Of a DNA stretch of 64,000 nt, positions 17,416 through 26,525 are shown piece after piece. The stretch is from the NCBI RefSeq assembly GCF_900107625.1, contig NZ_FNQK01000003.1:124001-188000 (forward strand), given 5' to 3'. Under the pieces are notes generated by a model, which was not told the origin of the DNA, made no database searches, and saw only the letters and a program-made list of their open reading frames with translations. Both the position numbers and the translations under genes were made by a program. Source of the DNA: Bizionia paragorgiae. GTDB taxonomy: Bacteria; Bacteroidota; Bacteroidia; Flavobacteriales; Flavobacteriaceae. The first letter of the stretch is position 1. Every line of letters begins with the position of its first letter.

Positions 17416-18429
17416 ATGAAATTAAAATACCTAATACTTTGTATCTGCTTACTTTTTGGGGCGTCTTTATTTTCGCAAAATGATACCATAACCTTAACCA
17501 ATGGTGATCGTATAGTAGGGGAGGTGAAAAAAATGGATCGTGGTGTGCTAATAATTAAAACACCTTATAGCAGTAGCGATTTAAAAGTTAAATGGAAGAA
17601 GGTAAATACGATTAAGAGTACAGAACATTTTTTAATCATAAGCTCTAATGGGGAGCGCCTTAAATTAAAGGGTTTACAAACTCATAAGGCCGCTAATATT
17701 AATGTTGTATCCGGGGGTGATAAGGCAATTCATTTAACAGATATTGTCTTTATAAAGCCTGTTAAAGATGGTTTTGTATCCCGATTAAATGCGTCTGTAT
17801 CTTTTGGTTATAATTTTACTAAGGCTAGTAATTTAAGTCAGTTGTCGGTAGCTAGTACCTTGGGGTATACGTCAAGTTTTTATAGTATAGGTATAACATT
17901 TAACTCGGTGCGTAGTAATCAAGATAGCGTAGAGGAAATACAGCGTACCTACGGAGAGCTTGCTTTTAATTATTTTCTAGAACGTGATAACTTTCTTATT
18001 TATCAATCAGAATTTTTGTCTAACAGTGAACAAAAATTAAAACTTAGGGTAACTAATAAGCTTGGTTTTGGTAAGTATTTTATACATAACAACCAGATGT
18101 TTCTTGCAGGTGTCTTGGGTGTCGCATGGAATAATGAAGAGTACGAAGCCTCTTTAATTCAAAGCAGAAATAGTGGTGAAGCCTATGCTTCTTTGGCTGT
18201 AAATATGTTTGATTATAACGACTTAAGCCTGGTTTCTAATTTAACCGCTTACCCGAGTTTAACAGAGAAAGGGCGAGTTAGAACCGATTTTAAAATGGAT
18301 TTAAAATACGATTTACCTTTAGATTTATTTGTAAAGTTGGGGTTTAATTACAACTATGATAATAAACCTGTTGAAGGAAGCTCGTACTCAGATTATGTTA
18401 TTCGTACGACTCTAGGTTGGGAATTGTAA
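17416..18429 (+). CDS. DUF481 outer-membrane-type protein
   Basis: A 337-residue exported protein. Residues 1-20 are a signal peptide ending LFSQ. A small beta domain follows (TLTNGDRIVGEVKKMDRGVLIIKT, about 25-110), of the kind that precedes DUF481 in Bacteroidota. Residues about 120-337 alternate beta strands and end YVIRTTLGWEL, consistent with the DUF481 barrel predicted in the outer membrane. The function of DUF481 proteins is unknown. It is alone between a possible leader hairpin and a shared terminator. Confidence 0.8.
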   Translation: MKLKYLILCICLLFGASLFSQNDTITLTNGDRIVGEVKKMDRGVLIIKTPYSSSDLKVKWKKVNTIKSTEHFLIISSNGERLKLKGLQTHKAANINVVSGGDKAIHLTDIVFIKPVKDGFVSRLNASVSFGYNFTKASNLSQLSVASTLGYTSSFYSIGITFNSVRSNQDSVEEIQRTYGELAFNYFLERDNFLIYQSEFLSNSEQKLKLRVTNKLGFGKYFIHNNQMFLAGVLGVAWNNEEYEASLIQSRNSGEAYASLAVNMFDYNDLSLVSNLTAYPSLTEKGRVRTDFKMDLKYDLPLDLFVKLGFNYNYDNKPVEGSSYSDYVIRTTLGWEL

Positions 18430-18432
18430 TAA

Positions 18433-18466
18433 AAAAAATGCTTCATGATAAAATGAAGCATTTTTT
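18433..18466. terminator. Bidirectional terminator
   Basis: AAAAAATGCTTCAT at 18433-18446 is the exact reverse complement of ATGAAGCATTTTTT at 18453-18466, a 14-bp stem with A and T flanks. It lies between convergent genes and can end transcription from both. Confidence 0.85.
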
Positions 18467-18484
18467 ATAATTATAGGGCTGCTA

Positions 18485-19036
18485 TTAATGCGTATTTAAT
18501 GTTAATGATTGCTGTTGCATCATCTTTTTATCCTTGTCATAATACTCTATAATAAAGTCATTATTTTGGTTAAAGTATCCTACTCCAGAATAGTGTTTTG
18601 TAGTAATAACGTATATATCCTTGTTTTGAGTACGTCTAGCCGTACCGTAAGGCATATTTTTGTTGTTTACTTTCCTGCTTAACTCATACCCCGTGTTTGT
18701 CGTTTGAAGTCCATAAACATGGTCGTTAAACGTGTAATACGTAATTTTAGAAAGCGCTTTAAAACGACCATTGTTATTAGTGTTTACACTAATGGTTTTG
18801 GTGACTTTTGTCGGTGTTTCAATCATAGGTGCATCAATCTGCCCCGATTTTGATGGATCGGTTTTTACTTCCTGCTTCTTTTCTGTAACGACCTTGACTT
18901 GTTTTGTTACCAGCTTTCCGTCTTCTTCGACGGTTTGGGTTTTAATTTGGGTTGTTTTCATTTCGTCTACAGGCTTGGTTTGCGCAAAACTGTATGTTCC
19001 AAAAAGTAATATCGATATATAAAATAGTGTTTTCAT
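18485..19036 (-). CDS. Exported protein of unknown function
   Basis: A 183-residue protein with an N-terminal signal peptide (KTLFYISILLFGTYSFAQ). The middle is a Lys/Thr/Val-rich charged stretch (about 22-75), and the C-terminal 100 residues are predicted beta-rich with many Asn and Tyr (FKALSKITYYTFNDHVYGL, YDKDKKMMQQQ). I do not recognise a family. It is 50 nt from the small acidic lipoprotein gene upstream on the same strand and may share its transcript. Confidence 0.65.
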   Translation of the reverse strand: MKTLFYISILLFGTYSFAQTKPVDEMKTTQIKTQTVEEDGKLVTKQVKVVTEKKQEVKTDPSKSGQIDAPMIETPTKVTKTISVNTNNNGRFKALSKITYYTFNDHVYGLQTTNTGYELSRKVNNKNMPYGTARRTQNKDIYVITTKHYSGVGYFNQNNDFIIEYYDKDKKMMQQQSLTLNTH

Positions 19037-19085
19037 TGTTGGTGATTTAAATTAATATTAACTGAATTGAATCTGCCATATTAAA

Positions 19086-19295
19086 TTAATCTTCCTTCAT
19101 ATCTTCGGCAGCATCTTCGATTTCATCGTTTACATCCTCGACAGCATCCTGTACATCATCTGATGCATTTTCTAAATCCTCGCCAATATCATTTATTGCA
19201 GCTTCTACTTTTTCGTCTGCAGTTTTTTCTTCTCGGCATGAGGTGAAAACGGTTAAACTAAATAATAATGCTAAGGTTAAAAATGTTGTTTTCAT
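19086..19295 (-). CDS. Small acidic lipoprotein
   Basis: A 69-residue protein: a lipoprotein signal peptide with lipobox FTSC (Cys19), then a highly acidic helix rich in Glu, Asp and Ala with a regular heptad-like pattern (ENASDDVQDAVEDVNDEIED). The first residues after the signal, CREEKT, are the same as in the lipoprotein at 60987-61226. It should be an envelope-anchored, soluble acidic coil; role unknown. The DUF1328 gene lies upstream on the same strand, so a small stress-type operon is possible. Confidence 0.7.
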   Translation of the reverse strand: MKTTFLTLALLFSLTVFTSCREEKTADEKVEAAINDIGEDLENASDDVQDAVEDVNDEIEDAAEDMKED

Positions 19296-19347
19296 GAGTT
19301 GTTGTTTTTAAATTAATGGGTTTTTACTTTGGTTGATTCTTTTTAGT

Positions 19348-19506
19348 TTATTTGGCTGCCCCTTTTATTAATGAAAGAATAAAAAGTACAATAAAAATAA
19401 AGAATAGAACTTTAGCAATTCCAGCAGATGCTCCTGCGATTCCACCGAAGCCTAACACTCCAGCAATTATGGCTATAATAATAAATGTGATTGTCCAACG
19501 TAACAT
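19348..19506 (-). CDS. Small DUF1328 (YtjA-like) membrane protein
   Basis: A 52-residue frame read on the minus strand: it starts [20 protein letters not shown] and continues with [20 protein letters not shown] to the end LIKGAAK. This is the DUF1328/YtjA family: two membrane helices separated by a Gly/Ala-rich turn ([14 protein letters not shown]). Members are found widely next to stress genes, but the function is not known. It is 52 nt upstream of the acidic lipoprotein gene on the same strand. Confidence 0.88.
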   Translation of the reverse strand: MLRWTITFIIIAIIAGVLGFGGIAGASAGIAKVLFFIFIVLFILSLIKGAAK

Positions 19507-19853
19507 AATGATTTGATTTTAAGGTTAATAAATCAAGTGTTGATTTATACTTTACTGAAATTTCAGAAAAGATTGATTGTTGTTTTATACAAATCTATAA
19601 GCAATGCGTGTGTTCCTTTTGCTCATTTAATGCGTTAATTAACTCATTTCAGAAATTCGTATTTTTTTCACTGTATTTTAACAATATTGTGAATTATGTT
19701 ATGATAATTTAACAGAATTCTGAATTAAATAAGGGGTGTGTGAATTATTAATACTTAGTGATGCAGCTAAATTTTGTTCTATTTGAACAAAGTAATTTCC
19801 TTATAAGGAAGTATTTTTACGGTATAGATTGAATTATTATATGACAACAGACT
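19507..19853. other. Intergenic region with two palindromes
   Basis: No gene seen in these 347 bases. It separates divergent genes and so should contain two promoters. Two symmetric sites lie close to the right-hand gene: TTTGTTC-N5-GAACAAA at 19773-19791 and the perfect 14-mer TTCCTTATAAGGAA at 19797-19810. Confidence 0.6.
19773..19810 (+). promoter_or_regulatory. Two adjacent palindromes upstream of the SRAP-like gene, possible operators
   Basis: TTTGTTC (19773-19779) and GAACAAA (19785-19791) form a 7-bp inverted repeat; six bases later TTCCTTATAAGGAA is a perfect 14-bp palindrome. Both are 44-80 nt before the start at 19854. The binding protein is unknown; a damage-response regulator would be a natural guess but I know of no matching motif. 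Confidence 0.4.
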
Positions 19854-20480
19854 ATGAATTATAAATTATCGATTAATACTTCCCTGAAAATTATAGAGCA
19901 GACTTTCAATCGGAAATTTCGATTTCCAAATGTGTTTAAATCTTATAAAGTAATAGATGGCACCAAAGAAACAACGGTGCCTATAATAACTTCAGAAAAT
20001 GATGACCTTATTAGTCAAGGTATTTGGGGCCTATTGCCTCACGAATACGAACATGAATGGAAAACATTTCAGAAAGCATTGAACACTTTAAATGTACAAG
20101 TTAAAGATATAGCGGCTCGAGACCTTTTTAGTGAACCGTATGAAAGCCGACGCTGTCTAATTCTTGTTACCGGTATTTACATATCGTATTTAGAAGCAGG
20201 GGATTTACAAACCGCTTTTATTCAAAAAGAAAATCAAGAACCCTTTACTTTAGCAGGAATTTATAACCTAACAAGCGATGGGTTTATCACCTGCTCCATT
20301 ATAAATACAAAGGAGAAAGAAAATGTTATTCAAGATAAATCTCTGTTTTTAAAAATGCCAGTAATTATAAGGGAAGAAGACAGAACGCCGTGGTTAGATA
20401 GCAGTGCGGATATGCAAACTATAAAAAATATAACAGTGCGAGCCAATGAAATGACTGGTTTTACTACAGAAGCTTGTTAG
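19854..20480 (+). CDS. SRAP (YedK/HMCES) family protein lacking catalytic residues
   Basis: A 208-residue protein with the overall pattern of SOS-response-associated (SRAP) proteins, which crosslink to abasic sites in single-stranded DNA: an IWGLLP segment (usually WGLIP), SRRCLILVTGIYISY (usually RRCLIPADGFYEW), FTLAGIY (usually FAGLW), GFITCSIINT and KMPVIIREEDRTPWLD. The functional residues are all changed. The DNA-linking Cys2 is Asn (protein starts MNYK), the Asn of NAR is Ala, the Glu of GFYEW is lost, and the His before RMP is Phe. It should therefore not form the usual DNA-protein link. It may be a DNA-binding paralog with a different role. It is alone, with palindromes upstream. Confidence 0.75.
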   Translation: MNYKLSINTSLKIIEQTFNRKFRFPNVFKSYKVIDGTKETTVPIITSENDDLISQGIWGLLPHEYEHEWKTFQKALNTLNVQVKDIAARDLFSEPYESRRCLILVTGIYISYLEAGDLQTAFIQKENQEPFTLAGIYNLTSDGFITCSIINTKEKENVIQDKSLFLKMPVIIREEDRTPWLDSSADMQTIKNITVRANEMTGFTTEAC

Positions 20481-20505
20481 AAGTCAATTGTTAAGCTGAG
20501 GTAAA

Positions 20506-21522
20506 CTATCCGCGTTTATTTTTTTGAAATTCACTCGGACTCATTTTGTATTTCTTTTTAAAAATTTTAGAAAAATAACTTCGACTACTAAATCCTATAC
20601 TGTACACAATTTCTGAAATATTGAGATCACTAGTATTAATTAGGTCCCGTGCTTTTTCAAGTCTAACGTGTCTTATGTACTCGGTGACTGTTCTAGCATA
20701 GAGAAGTTTAAAACCTTCTTGGAGCTTTGCTTGCGATAAACCAGATTCTAAGGCGAGCTGCTCTAAAGAGTAATCAAAAGACACATTGGATGTTATAGTA
20801 TTGCCAAATTCTCGAATTGTTTTTAATTCGCTTTTGGTTAAAGACCTAGAAACGGGTTTGTTGTTAACGGCTTTATTGTGTTGTTGCATATGCAATGACA
20901 ATACTTGGTAAACTTGTCCTTCGATAAGTAATAGTCGTAACATGCCCTTTTGCTTAATCTTCTTAAACTTTCCAATATGATCAGCAAGCTTTAAATTGTA
21001 AGTTCCGAAATAAGAGAATACATTTTCATGATCGGTATCATAGAAAACATCGTAAAGTTTTTTATTAAGTTGAGAGGCATCGTTTAATCGCTTATTAATA
21101 AATTTAATCCTTCTAATTTGGATGCTGTTAACTTCTAGTTTTACATCTTTACTAAAATACTCCCTACTATAACCTCCTTTTTTACTTGTTAAAATTACCG
21201 ACTGAAACTGTTCTAGAGTATTGTAGTCTTCTCGATGCTCAAATCGGTGTTGGAAATAGCCATTTAAGCAATATATAAAGGAAATAGGGTTGTAAAGTGA
21301 CGTGTCTTTTAGTAAAACAATATCGTCATAGAAGATTATATCATAATACAAAAAACTTCCACCCCATTCAAAAACAATATACCGGATGCTACCTTTTGCT
21401 AAGTCGTTATCTATGGTTAAGGTGTGTTCACCCCAACGACTTTCAATAGTGCCACCGAGTGCTTTTTGAATTTGGGAAATAGTCCCTTCAGTGTCTTTTG
21501 CAGTAATGTGTATTTCTTTCAT
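20506..21522 (-). CDS. AraC family transcriptional regulator
   Basis: A 338-residue regulator. The C-terminal 100 residues carry the two AraC helix-turn-helix motifs: LEQLALESGLSQAKLQEGFK and ISEIVYSIGFSSRSYFSKIFK, ending in the usual KKYKMSPSEFQKN. The N-terminal 230 residues are a sensor region with no recognised domain. It is divergent from the SSS transporter at 21657 with 134 nt between them, so the transporter is a likely target. Confidence 0.88.
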   Translation of the reverse strand: MKEIHITAKDTEGTISQIQKALGGTIESRWGEHTLTIDNDLAKGSIRYIVFEWGGSFLYYDIIFYDDIVLLKDTSLYNPISFIYCLNGYFQHRFEHREDYNTLEQFQSVILTSKKGGYSREYFSKDVKLEVNSIQIRRIKFINKRLNDASQLNKKLYDVFYDTDHENVFSYFGTYNLKLADHIGKFKKIKQKGMLRLLLIEGQVYQVLSLHMQQHNKAVNNKPVSRSLTKSELKTIREFGNTITSNVSFDYSLEQLALESGLSQAKLQEGFKLLYARTVTEYIRHVRLEKARDLINTSDLNISEIVYSIGFSSRSYFSKIFKKKYKMSPSEFQKNKRG

Positions 21523-21656
21523 TGTAAATATTGCCTTGTAAATATAAATTATAAAACTTAAAAAGTAGTTATATTGCTCCCGTAAAAAAGAAATCTATAG
21601 TTTTAGATTTCTATGGTAATCTAGTTTATAAAACACCCAACAAAAACTATTTTTAT

Positions 21657-23498
21657 ATGATTTCATTAAATGGCTATGACTACGCCTTTATTATTGGATT
21701 TTTCTTAGTAACACTAACCATAGGATTTGTAGTTTCAAAAAAATCAGGTAAAAGTACTAGTGAGTATTTTTTGTCTGGCCGAACGATGCCATGGTGGTTG
21801 TTAGGAGTGTCTATGGTAGCGACAACATTTTCTACCGACACCCCAAATCTAGTGACCGATATTGTGCGAGATAAAGGTGTCAGTGGTAACTGGGTGTGGT
21901 GGGCTTTTCTTATCACAGGCTTACTAACCGTTTTTGTTTATGCAAAATTATGGCGAAAATCTGGTGTGAATACCGATATTGAATTTTATGAATTGCGTTA
22001 TGGCGGTAAACCGGCACGATTTTTAAGAGCGTTTAGAGCGGTTTATTTAGGGGTTGTTTTTAATGTTTTAGCTATGGCTGCTGTAACCTTGGCAGCAATT
22101 AAAATTGGGCAAGTTATGTTGGGGTTAACGCCATTACAAACCATTTTTATTGGTGGAATAGTTACGGTTGTTTTTAGTACTGTTGGAGGGTTCAAAGGTG
22201 TCGTGTATACCGATTTTATATTGTTTTTTGTCGCTATGTTTGGTGGTATCGCAGCGGCTTATTATTGTGTGAATTTACCGGAAGTTGGTGGATTAACAGC
22301 ATTAATGGAAAATGAAAATGTGGTTAATAAATTAGACATTCTGCCGTCGTTTACAGATACCGAAGCCTTAATTACACTTTTAATAATTCCTTTGGCTGTA
22401 CAGTGGTGGAGCGCTTGGTACCCTGGTGCCGAACCCGGTGGAGGTGGGTATATTGCTCAACGTATGTTGGCGGCAAAAAATGAAAACCATGCTATAGGAG
22501 CTACTTTTTTCTTTAATATTTTACACTATGCCCTTCGTCCGTGGCCATGGATTTTAGTAGCCTTGGCATCTTTAGTTGTGTATCCAGATATCGCAAGTAT
22601 ACAGGCAGCTTTTCCTAATATTGCCGAAGATAAATTGGGTCACGATTTAGCCTATTCTGCCATGTTAACTAAATTGCCTAACGGTCTTTTAGGTATTGTG
22701 TTAACCTCGCTAGTGGCAGCTTATATGTCCACCATATCGACACACTTAAATTGGGGGTCGTCTTATATTGTTAATGATTTTTATAAACAACACATAAAAA
22801 CAGATGCTTCCGAAAAAGAGCTTGTTAACGTAGGGCGCTTATCCACCATTTTATTAATGGTTGTTTCTGCCGCTTTAGCGCTAGTACTAACTAATGCTCT
22901 ACAACTGTTTAATATTATTCTAATGTTTGGAGCAGGTACAGGGCTTATCTTTATCTTACGTTGGTTTTGGTGGCGTATAAATGCGTGGAGTGAGATTTCA
23001 GCAATGATCGTATCCGGAGTTATTTCCATTTTAATTAGTTTTACTTCGTTTGGCGACTGGTTGTTTGGTGGAACACATTTGGTAACCGGTGTTGAGGTTG
23101 AAGGGCTAATGCCAAGTTGGATGACTTATCCATTTATTGTATTAGTAACTACAATATCATGGTTGTTAGTAACGTTATTTACACCTGCTGAATCTAGTGC
23201 TACCCTTATAAATTTTTGTAAAAAGATACAACCTGGCGGACCGGGATGGACTAAAGTGATAGAAAAAAGTAAATTGGAAAACCACGATGCTTCCGAGCTT
23301 ACTAGCGGCAGTTGGAATGTGCCTTCTGGTATTTTGGCAACCCTTGTTGGTTGTGGAGCTGTGTATAGCGCATTATTTGCAACGGGATATTGGATATATG
23401 GTCGTTATACAAAAGCCATTTTGTTAACACTATCAACACTTATCTTTGCGTTGGTTTTAAAACAATTGTGGAAAAAAATTAAAACAGTCACCTTTTAA
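21657..23498 (+). CDS. Sodium:solute symporter (SSS family)
   Basis: A 613-residue membrane protein with about 14 hydrophobic segments. The opening YDYAFIIGFFLVTLTIGFVVSKKSGKSTSEYFLSGR region and the GRTMPWWLLGVSMVATTFST motif are typical of SSS transporters. The middle has WWSAWYPGAEPGGGGYIAQRM, a branch-specific segment near residue 250. It should import an organic solute (a sugar, an acid or a similar compound) with sodium across the inner membrane. The solute is not predictable from sequence. Control by the divergent AraC regulator is plausible. Confidence 0.88.
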   Translation: MISLNGYDYAFIIGFFLVTLTIGFVVSKKSGKSTSEYFLSGRTMPWWLLGVSMVATTFSTDTPNLVTDIVRDKGVSGNWVWWAFLITGLLTVFVYAKLWRKSGVNTDIEFYELRYGGKPARFLRAFRAVYLGVVFNVLAMAAVTLAAIKIGQVMLGLTPLQTIFIGGIVTVVFSTVGGFKGVVYTDFILFFVAMFGGIAAAYYCVNLPEVGGLTALMENENVVNKLDILPSFTDTEALITLLIIPLAVQWWSAWYPGAEPGGGGYIAQRMLAAKNENHAIGATFFFNILHYALRPWPWILVALASLVVYPDIASIQAAFPNIAEDKLGHDLAYSAMLTKLPNGLLGIVLTSLVAAYMSTISTHLNWGSSYIVNDFYKQHIKTDASEKELVNVGRLSTILLMVVSAALALVLTNALQLFNIILMFGAGTGLIFILRWFWWRINAWSEISAMIVSGVISILISFTSFGDWLFGGTHLVTGVEVEGLMPSWMTYPFIVLVTTISWLLVTLFTPAESSATLINFCKKIQPGGPGWTKVIEKSKLENHDASELTSGSWNVPSGILATLVGCGAVYSALFATGYWIYGRYTKAILLTLSTLIFALVLKQLWKKIKTVTF

Positions 23499-23542
23499 AA
23501 ATAGCATGTATTTTTTTCTTTTCGTACCTTGTGTAATAACAG

Positions 23543-23550
23543 TATCTTTG
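23543..23550 (+). promoter_or_regulatory. Probable -7 promoter element for era
   Basis: TATCTTTG matches TAnnTTTG, 16 nt before the era start. The -33 region is only T-rich. Given the short distance to the ATG, the transcript would have a very short leader. Confidence 0.5.
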
Positions 23551-23566
23551 TAAAAAAATAAAGAGT

Positions 23567-24445
23567 ATGCATAAAGCTGGTTTTGTAAATATTATTGGAA
23601 ATCCTAACGTTGGGAAATCGACCTTAATGAATGCCTTTGTAGGCGAAAAATTATCTATTATTACCTCTAAGGCGCAAACTACACGTCATAGAATTTTAGG
23701 TATTGTTAATGGTGATGATTTTCAGGTTATTTTAAGTGATACACCAGGGATTATAAAACCTGCATACCAATTGCAAGCCTCGATGATGGATTTTGTAAAA
23801 TCGGCTTTCGAAGATGCCGATTTGCTAATCTACATGGTAGAAATCGGAGAGAAAGAACTGAAGGATGAAGCGTTTTTTAATAAAATAGTAAATGCTAAAA
23901 TACCAGTATTATTACTTTTAAATAAGATCGATAAATCTAATCAAGAGCAATTAGAAGAGCAAGTGCAGCTGTGGGCAGAAAAAGTGCCTAATGCCGAAAT
24001 TATTGCTATCTCTGCTTTAGAAGGGTTTAACGTCAAAGAAGTGTTCGATAAAATTATCGAATTGCTACCCGAATCGCCACCATTTTACCCAAAAGATCAA
24101 TTAACAGACAAACCAGAACGTTTCTTTATTAATGAAACTATTCGTGAGAAAATATTAATGCACTACAAAAAGGAAATTCCTTATGCTGTAGAAATTGATA
24201 CCGAAGAGTTTTTTGAAGAGGATGAAATAATTCGTGTGCGATCGGTTATTATGGTAGAGCGCGAAACGCAAAAGGGAATTATTATAGGTCATAAAGGGAG
24301 TGCTTTAAAACGTGTTGGAGTAGAAGCACGAAAAGATTTAGAAAAATTCTTTGGAAAACAAATTCACTTGGAGCTGTATGTAAAAGTCAATAAAAATTGG
24401 CGAAGCAACCAACGTCAATTAAAGCGTTTTGGCTATAATCAGTAA
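23567..24445 (+). CDS. era: GTPase Era
   Basis: A 292-residue protein. The GTPase motifs are clear: G1 GNPNVGKST (residues about 10-18), G3 DTPG, G4 NKID, and G5 SALEG. The C-terminal KH domain begins after residue 200 and contains the RNA-binding GHKGSALKRVG segment. Era binds the 3' end of 16S rRNA and helps assemble the 30S subunit. Length is usual. Its neighbour in the same direction is der, separated by a small membrane protein gene on the other strand. Confidence 0.97.
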   Translation: MHKAGFVNIIGNPNVGKSTLMNAFVGEKLSIITSKAQTTRHRILGIVNGDDFQVILSDTPGIIKPAYQLQASMMDFVKSAFEDADLLIYMVEIGEKELKDEAFFNKIVNAKIPVLLLLNKIDKSNQEQLEEQVQLWAEKVPNAEIIAISALEGFNVKEVFDKIIELLPESPPFYPKDQLTDKPERFFINETIREKILMHYKKEIPYAVEIDTEEFFEEDEIIRVRSVIMVERETQKGIIIGHKGSALKRVGVEARKDLEKFFGKQIHLELYVKVNKNWRSNQRQLKRFGYNQ

Positions 24446-24967
24446 TTAGTGGTTTTCGGTGCTAATACCATTACTTCGCAAGGTGTTACGCATAAACCCA
24501 TGTAATTCATGCATCTGTCCTGAACCGGTTTTCTTACCTATGCTTCCACCAAAGTAAAGTGCTAACCAAATCAGAACCATAAAAAGGGCTACAAATAATT
24601 GTAGAGAGTAATTGGTGTCTAAAGTCCAATTACTATACGCCCATACACCAAAGCCAAAAAATAAACAAGCCACTATAAAGTGGAAAAACATAAACATAGT
24701 CCAAACTGTAGGGCTAGGACCAAACAAACCGCGAATCGTGCAAGTTCCTTTGGTGTCGTTTTCGCTAATTTCTAAATGTAATTGCGGAGACCAAAAGTGT
24801 TGTTTCGCTTTGGGGATTTTAATAAAAACATGATCGTCAATTCTAGAGACTACAAAATCACGTTGTGTGTTTTTAGTGTCTTCAAAGACTTTTAAAAGTG
24901 TTTCGTTGTCCTGGTTTACGTCAAATTTAAAACGCGGTCTCAGTACAATTTCGTTGGTTAATGACAT
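24446..24967 (-). CDS. Membrane protein of unknown function between era and der
   Basis: A 173-residue protein with a soluble N-terminal beta-rich domain (about 1-85, with TKGTCTIRGLFGPSPTVWTM), then two membrane helices (about 88-112 and 122-142) and a short charged tail. No signal peptide. I do not recognise a named family. It ends immediately after the era stop codon on the opposite strand, so the two transcripts converge. Confidence 0.65.
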   Translation of the reverse strand: MSLTNEIVLRPRFKFDVNQDNETLLKVFEDTKNTQRDFVVSRIDDHVFIKIPKAKQHFWSPQLHLEISENDTKGTCTIRGLFGPSPTVWTMFMFFHFIVACLFFGFGVWAYSNWTLDTNYSLQLFVALFMVLIWLALYFGGSIGKKTGSGQMHELHGFMRNTLRSNGISTENH

Positions 24968-25053
24968 TTTTTTTAACTTTAGAAGCTTCTAATGTAAAGA
25001 TTTTTAATAAGCTCTTTTGTATTTATTTTCAGCGAATTAAAAATAAATTAAAA

Positions 25054-25080
25054 TTGTTAAATAAGTAAACACTACCTTTG
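25054..25080 (+). promoter_or_regulatory. Promoter of der
   Basis: TTG at 25054-25056 and TACCTTTG at 25073-25080, 16 nt apart, fit the Bacteroidota pattern. The predicted start point near 25087 lies downstream of the TTG codon at 25078, so translation cannot begin there and the ATG at 25123 is the real start. Confidence 0.6.
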
Positions 25081-25122
25081 CAGGCGCTTACAGGATATGT
25101 AATGCAGATTAAAACAAAAAAT

Positions 25123-26436
25123 ATGAGTAATATAGTAGCTATTGTCGGAAGACCAAATGTAGGAAAATCCACATTTTTTAATCGTTTAATTCAACGAAGA
25201 GAAGCCATTGTCGATGCGGTAAGTGGTGTAACAAGAGATCGTCATTACGGAAAAAGTGATTGGAATGGAAAAGAGTTTTCTTTAATAGATACCGGTGGTT
25301 ATGTTAAAGGAAGTGATGATGTCTTCGAGGAGGAAATCGATAAGCAAGTTGTTTTAGCTATCGAAGAAGCCGATGCTATTATTTTTATGGTAGACGTAGA
25401 GTCTGGCGTAACAGGAATGGATGAAGAGGTTGCCGATTTATTACGTAAAGTTAAAAAGCCAGTGTTTTTGGTTGTTAACAAAGTCGATAATAATAAACGC
25501 GCCGAAGACGCTGTAGAATTTTACTCTCTAGGTTTAGGAGAATATTATACTATTGCTAGTATAAACGGTAGCGGTACAGGTGATTTATTAGACGATTTAG
25601 TAAAAGCTCTCCCAGAAAAAGTAGAACAAGTAGAAGAGGAAGGTGAGGCATTGCCACGCTTTGCTGTAGTAGGACGTCCTAACGCCGGAAAATCTTCGTT
25701 TATAAATGCTCTTATTGGAAAGGACCGCTATATTGTAACAGATATTGCAGGTACAACTAGAGATTCTATCGATACGAAATACAATCGTTTTGGCTTTGAT
25801 TTTAATCTAGTCGATACGGCAGGTATTCGTAAGAAGTCTAAAGTTAAAGAAGATTTAGAATTTTACTCTGTAATGCGTAGCGTTAGAGCTATCGAGCATA
25901 GTGATGTGTGTCTTATTGTATTAGATGCAACACGTGGTTTTGATGGCCAAGTACAAAATATCTTTTGGTTAGCCGAAAGAAATAGAAAAGGAGTGGTGAT
26001 TTTGGTTAATAAATGGGACTTGGTAGAAAAAGACCATAAAACGACTAAAGAATTCGAAAAGGTAATCCGTAAGCAAATGGAACCTTTTACCGATGTGCCT
26101 ATCGTTTTTATGTCTGTGTTAACAAAACAACGTATTTATAAAGCGATTGAAACCGCTGTTGAGGTTTATAAAAACCGTAGTAAGAAAATTAAAACAAGTG
26201 TCCTTAATGATACCTTACTACCAATTATTGAGAACTACCCGCCACCAGCATACAAAGGGAAATTCGTTAAAATTAAATACATTATGCAGCTGCCAACACC
26301 GCAACCGCAATTTGCATTCTTCTGTAACTTACCACAATATGTAAGAGATCCATACAAACGTTTTTTAGAAAATAAACTAAGAGAGATTTTTGACTTTCAA
26401 GGGGTGCCAATTAGTGTGTACCTAAGGAAGAAATAA
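25123..26436 (+). CDS. der: Ribosome-associated GTPase Der (EngA)
   Basis: A 437-residue protein with two GTPase domains in tandem: GRPNVGKST near residue 8 and GRPNAGKSS near 183, with DTGG/DTAG G3 motifs and NKVD/NKWD G4 motifs. A C-terminal KH-like domain ends [10 protein letters not shown]. Der is essential for 50S subunit assembly. A longer frame upstream is open, but it begins inside the promoter, and the conserved Der N-terminus is [12 protein letters not shown]. Confidence 0.97.
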   Translation: MSNIVAIVGRPNVGKSTFFNRLIQRREAIVDAVSGVTRDRHYGKSDWNGKEFSLIDTGGYVKGSDDVFEEEIDKQVVLAIEEADAIIFMVDVESGVTGMDEEVADLLRKVKKPVFLVVNKVDNNKRAEDAVEFYSLGLGEYYTIASINGSGTGDLLDDLVKALPEKVEQVEEEGEALPRFAVVGRPNAGKSSFINALIGKDRYIVTDIAGTTRDSIDTKYNRFGFDFNLVDTAGIRKKSKVKEDLEFYSVMRSVRAIEHSDVCLIVLDATRGFDGQVQNIFWLAERNRKGVVILVNKWDLVEKDHKTTKEFEKVIRKQMEPFTDVPIVFMSVLTKQRIYKAIETAVEVYKNRSKKIKTSVLNDTLLPIIENYPPPAYKGKFVKIKYIMQLPTPQPQFAFFCNLPQYVRDPYKRFLENKLREIFDFQGVPISVYLRKK

Positions 26437-26525
26437 GTTAAACTTCAAACTTTATATTTTTATTAAGAACTTTCATGCTATTAGTAGGTTATTTTCGTTG
26501 TCTAAACTAACTTAAACTATTAATA

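Noticed and set aside
25078-25122. Longer Der reading frame starting with TTG
   Set aside because: The TTG lies within the promoter element TACCTTTG, upstream of the predicted transcription start, and the extra residues are not part of the Der family.
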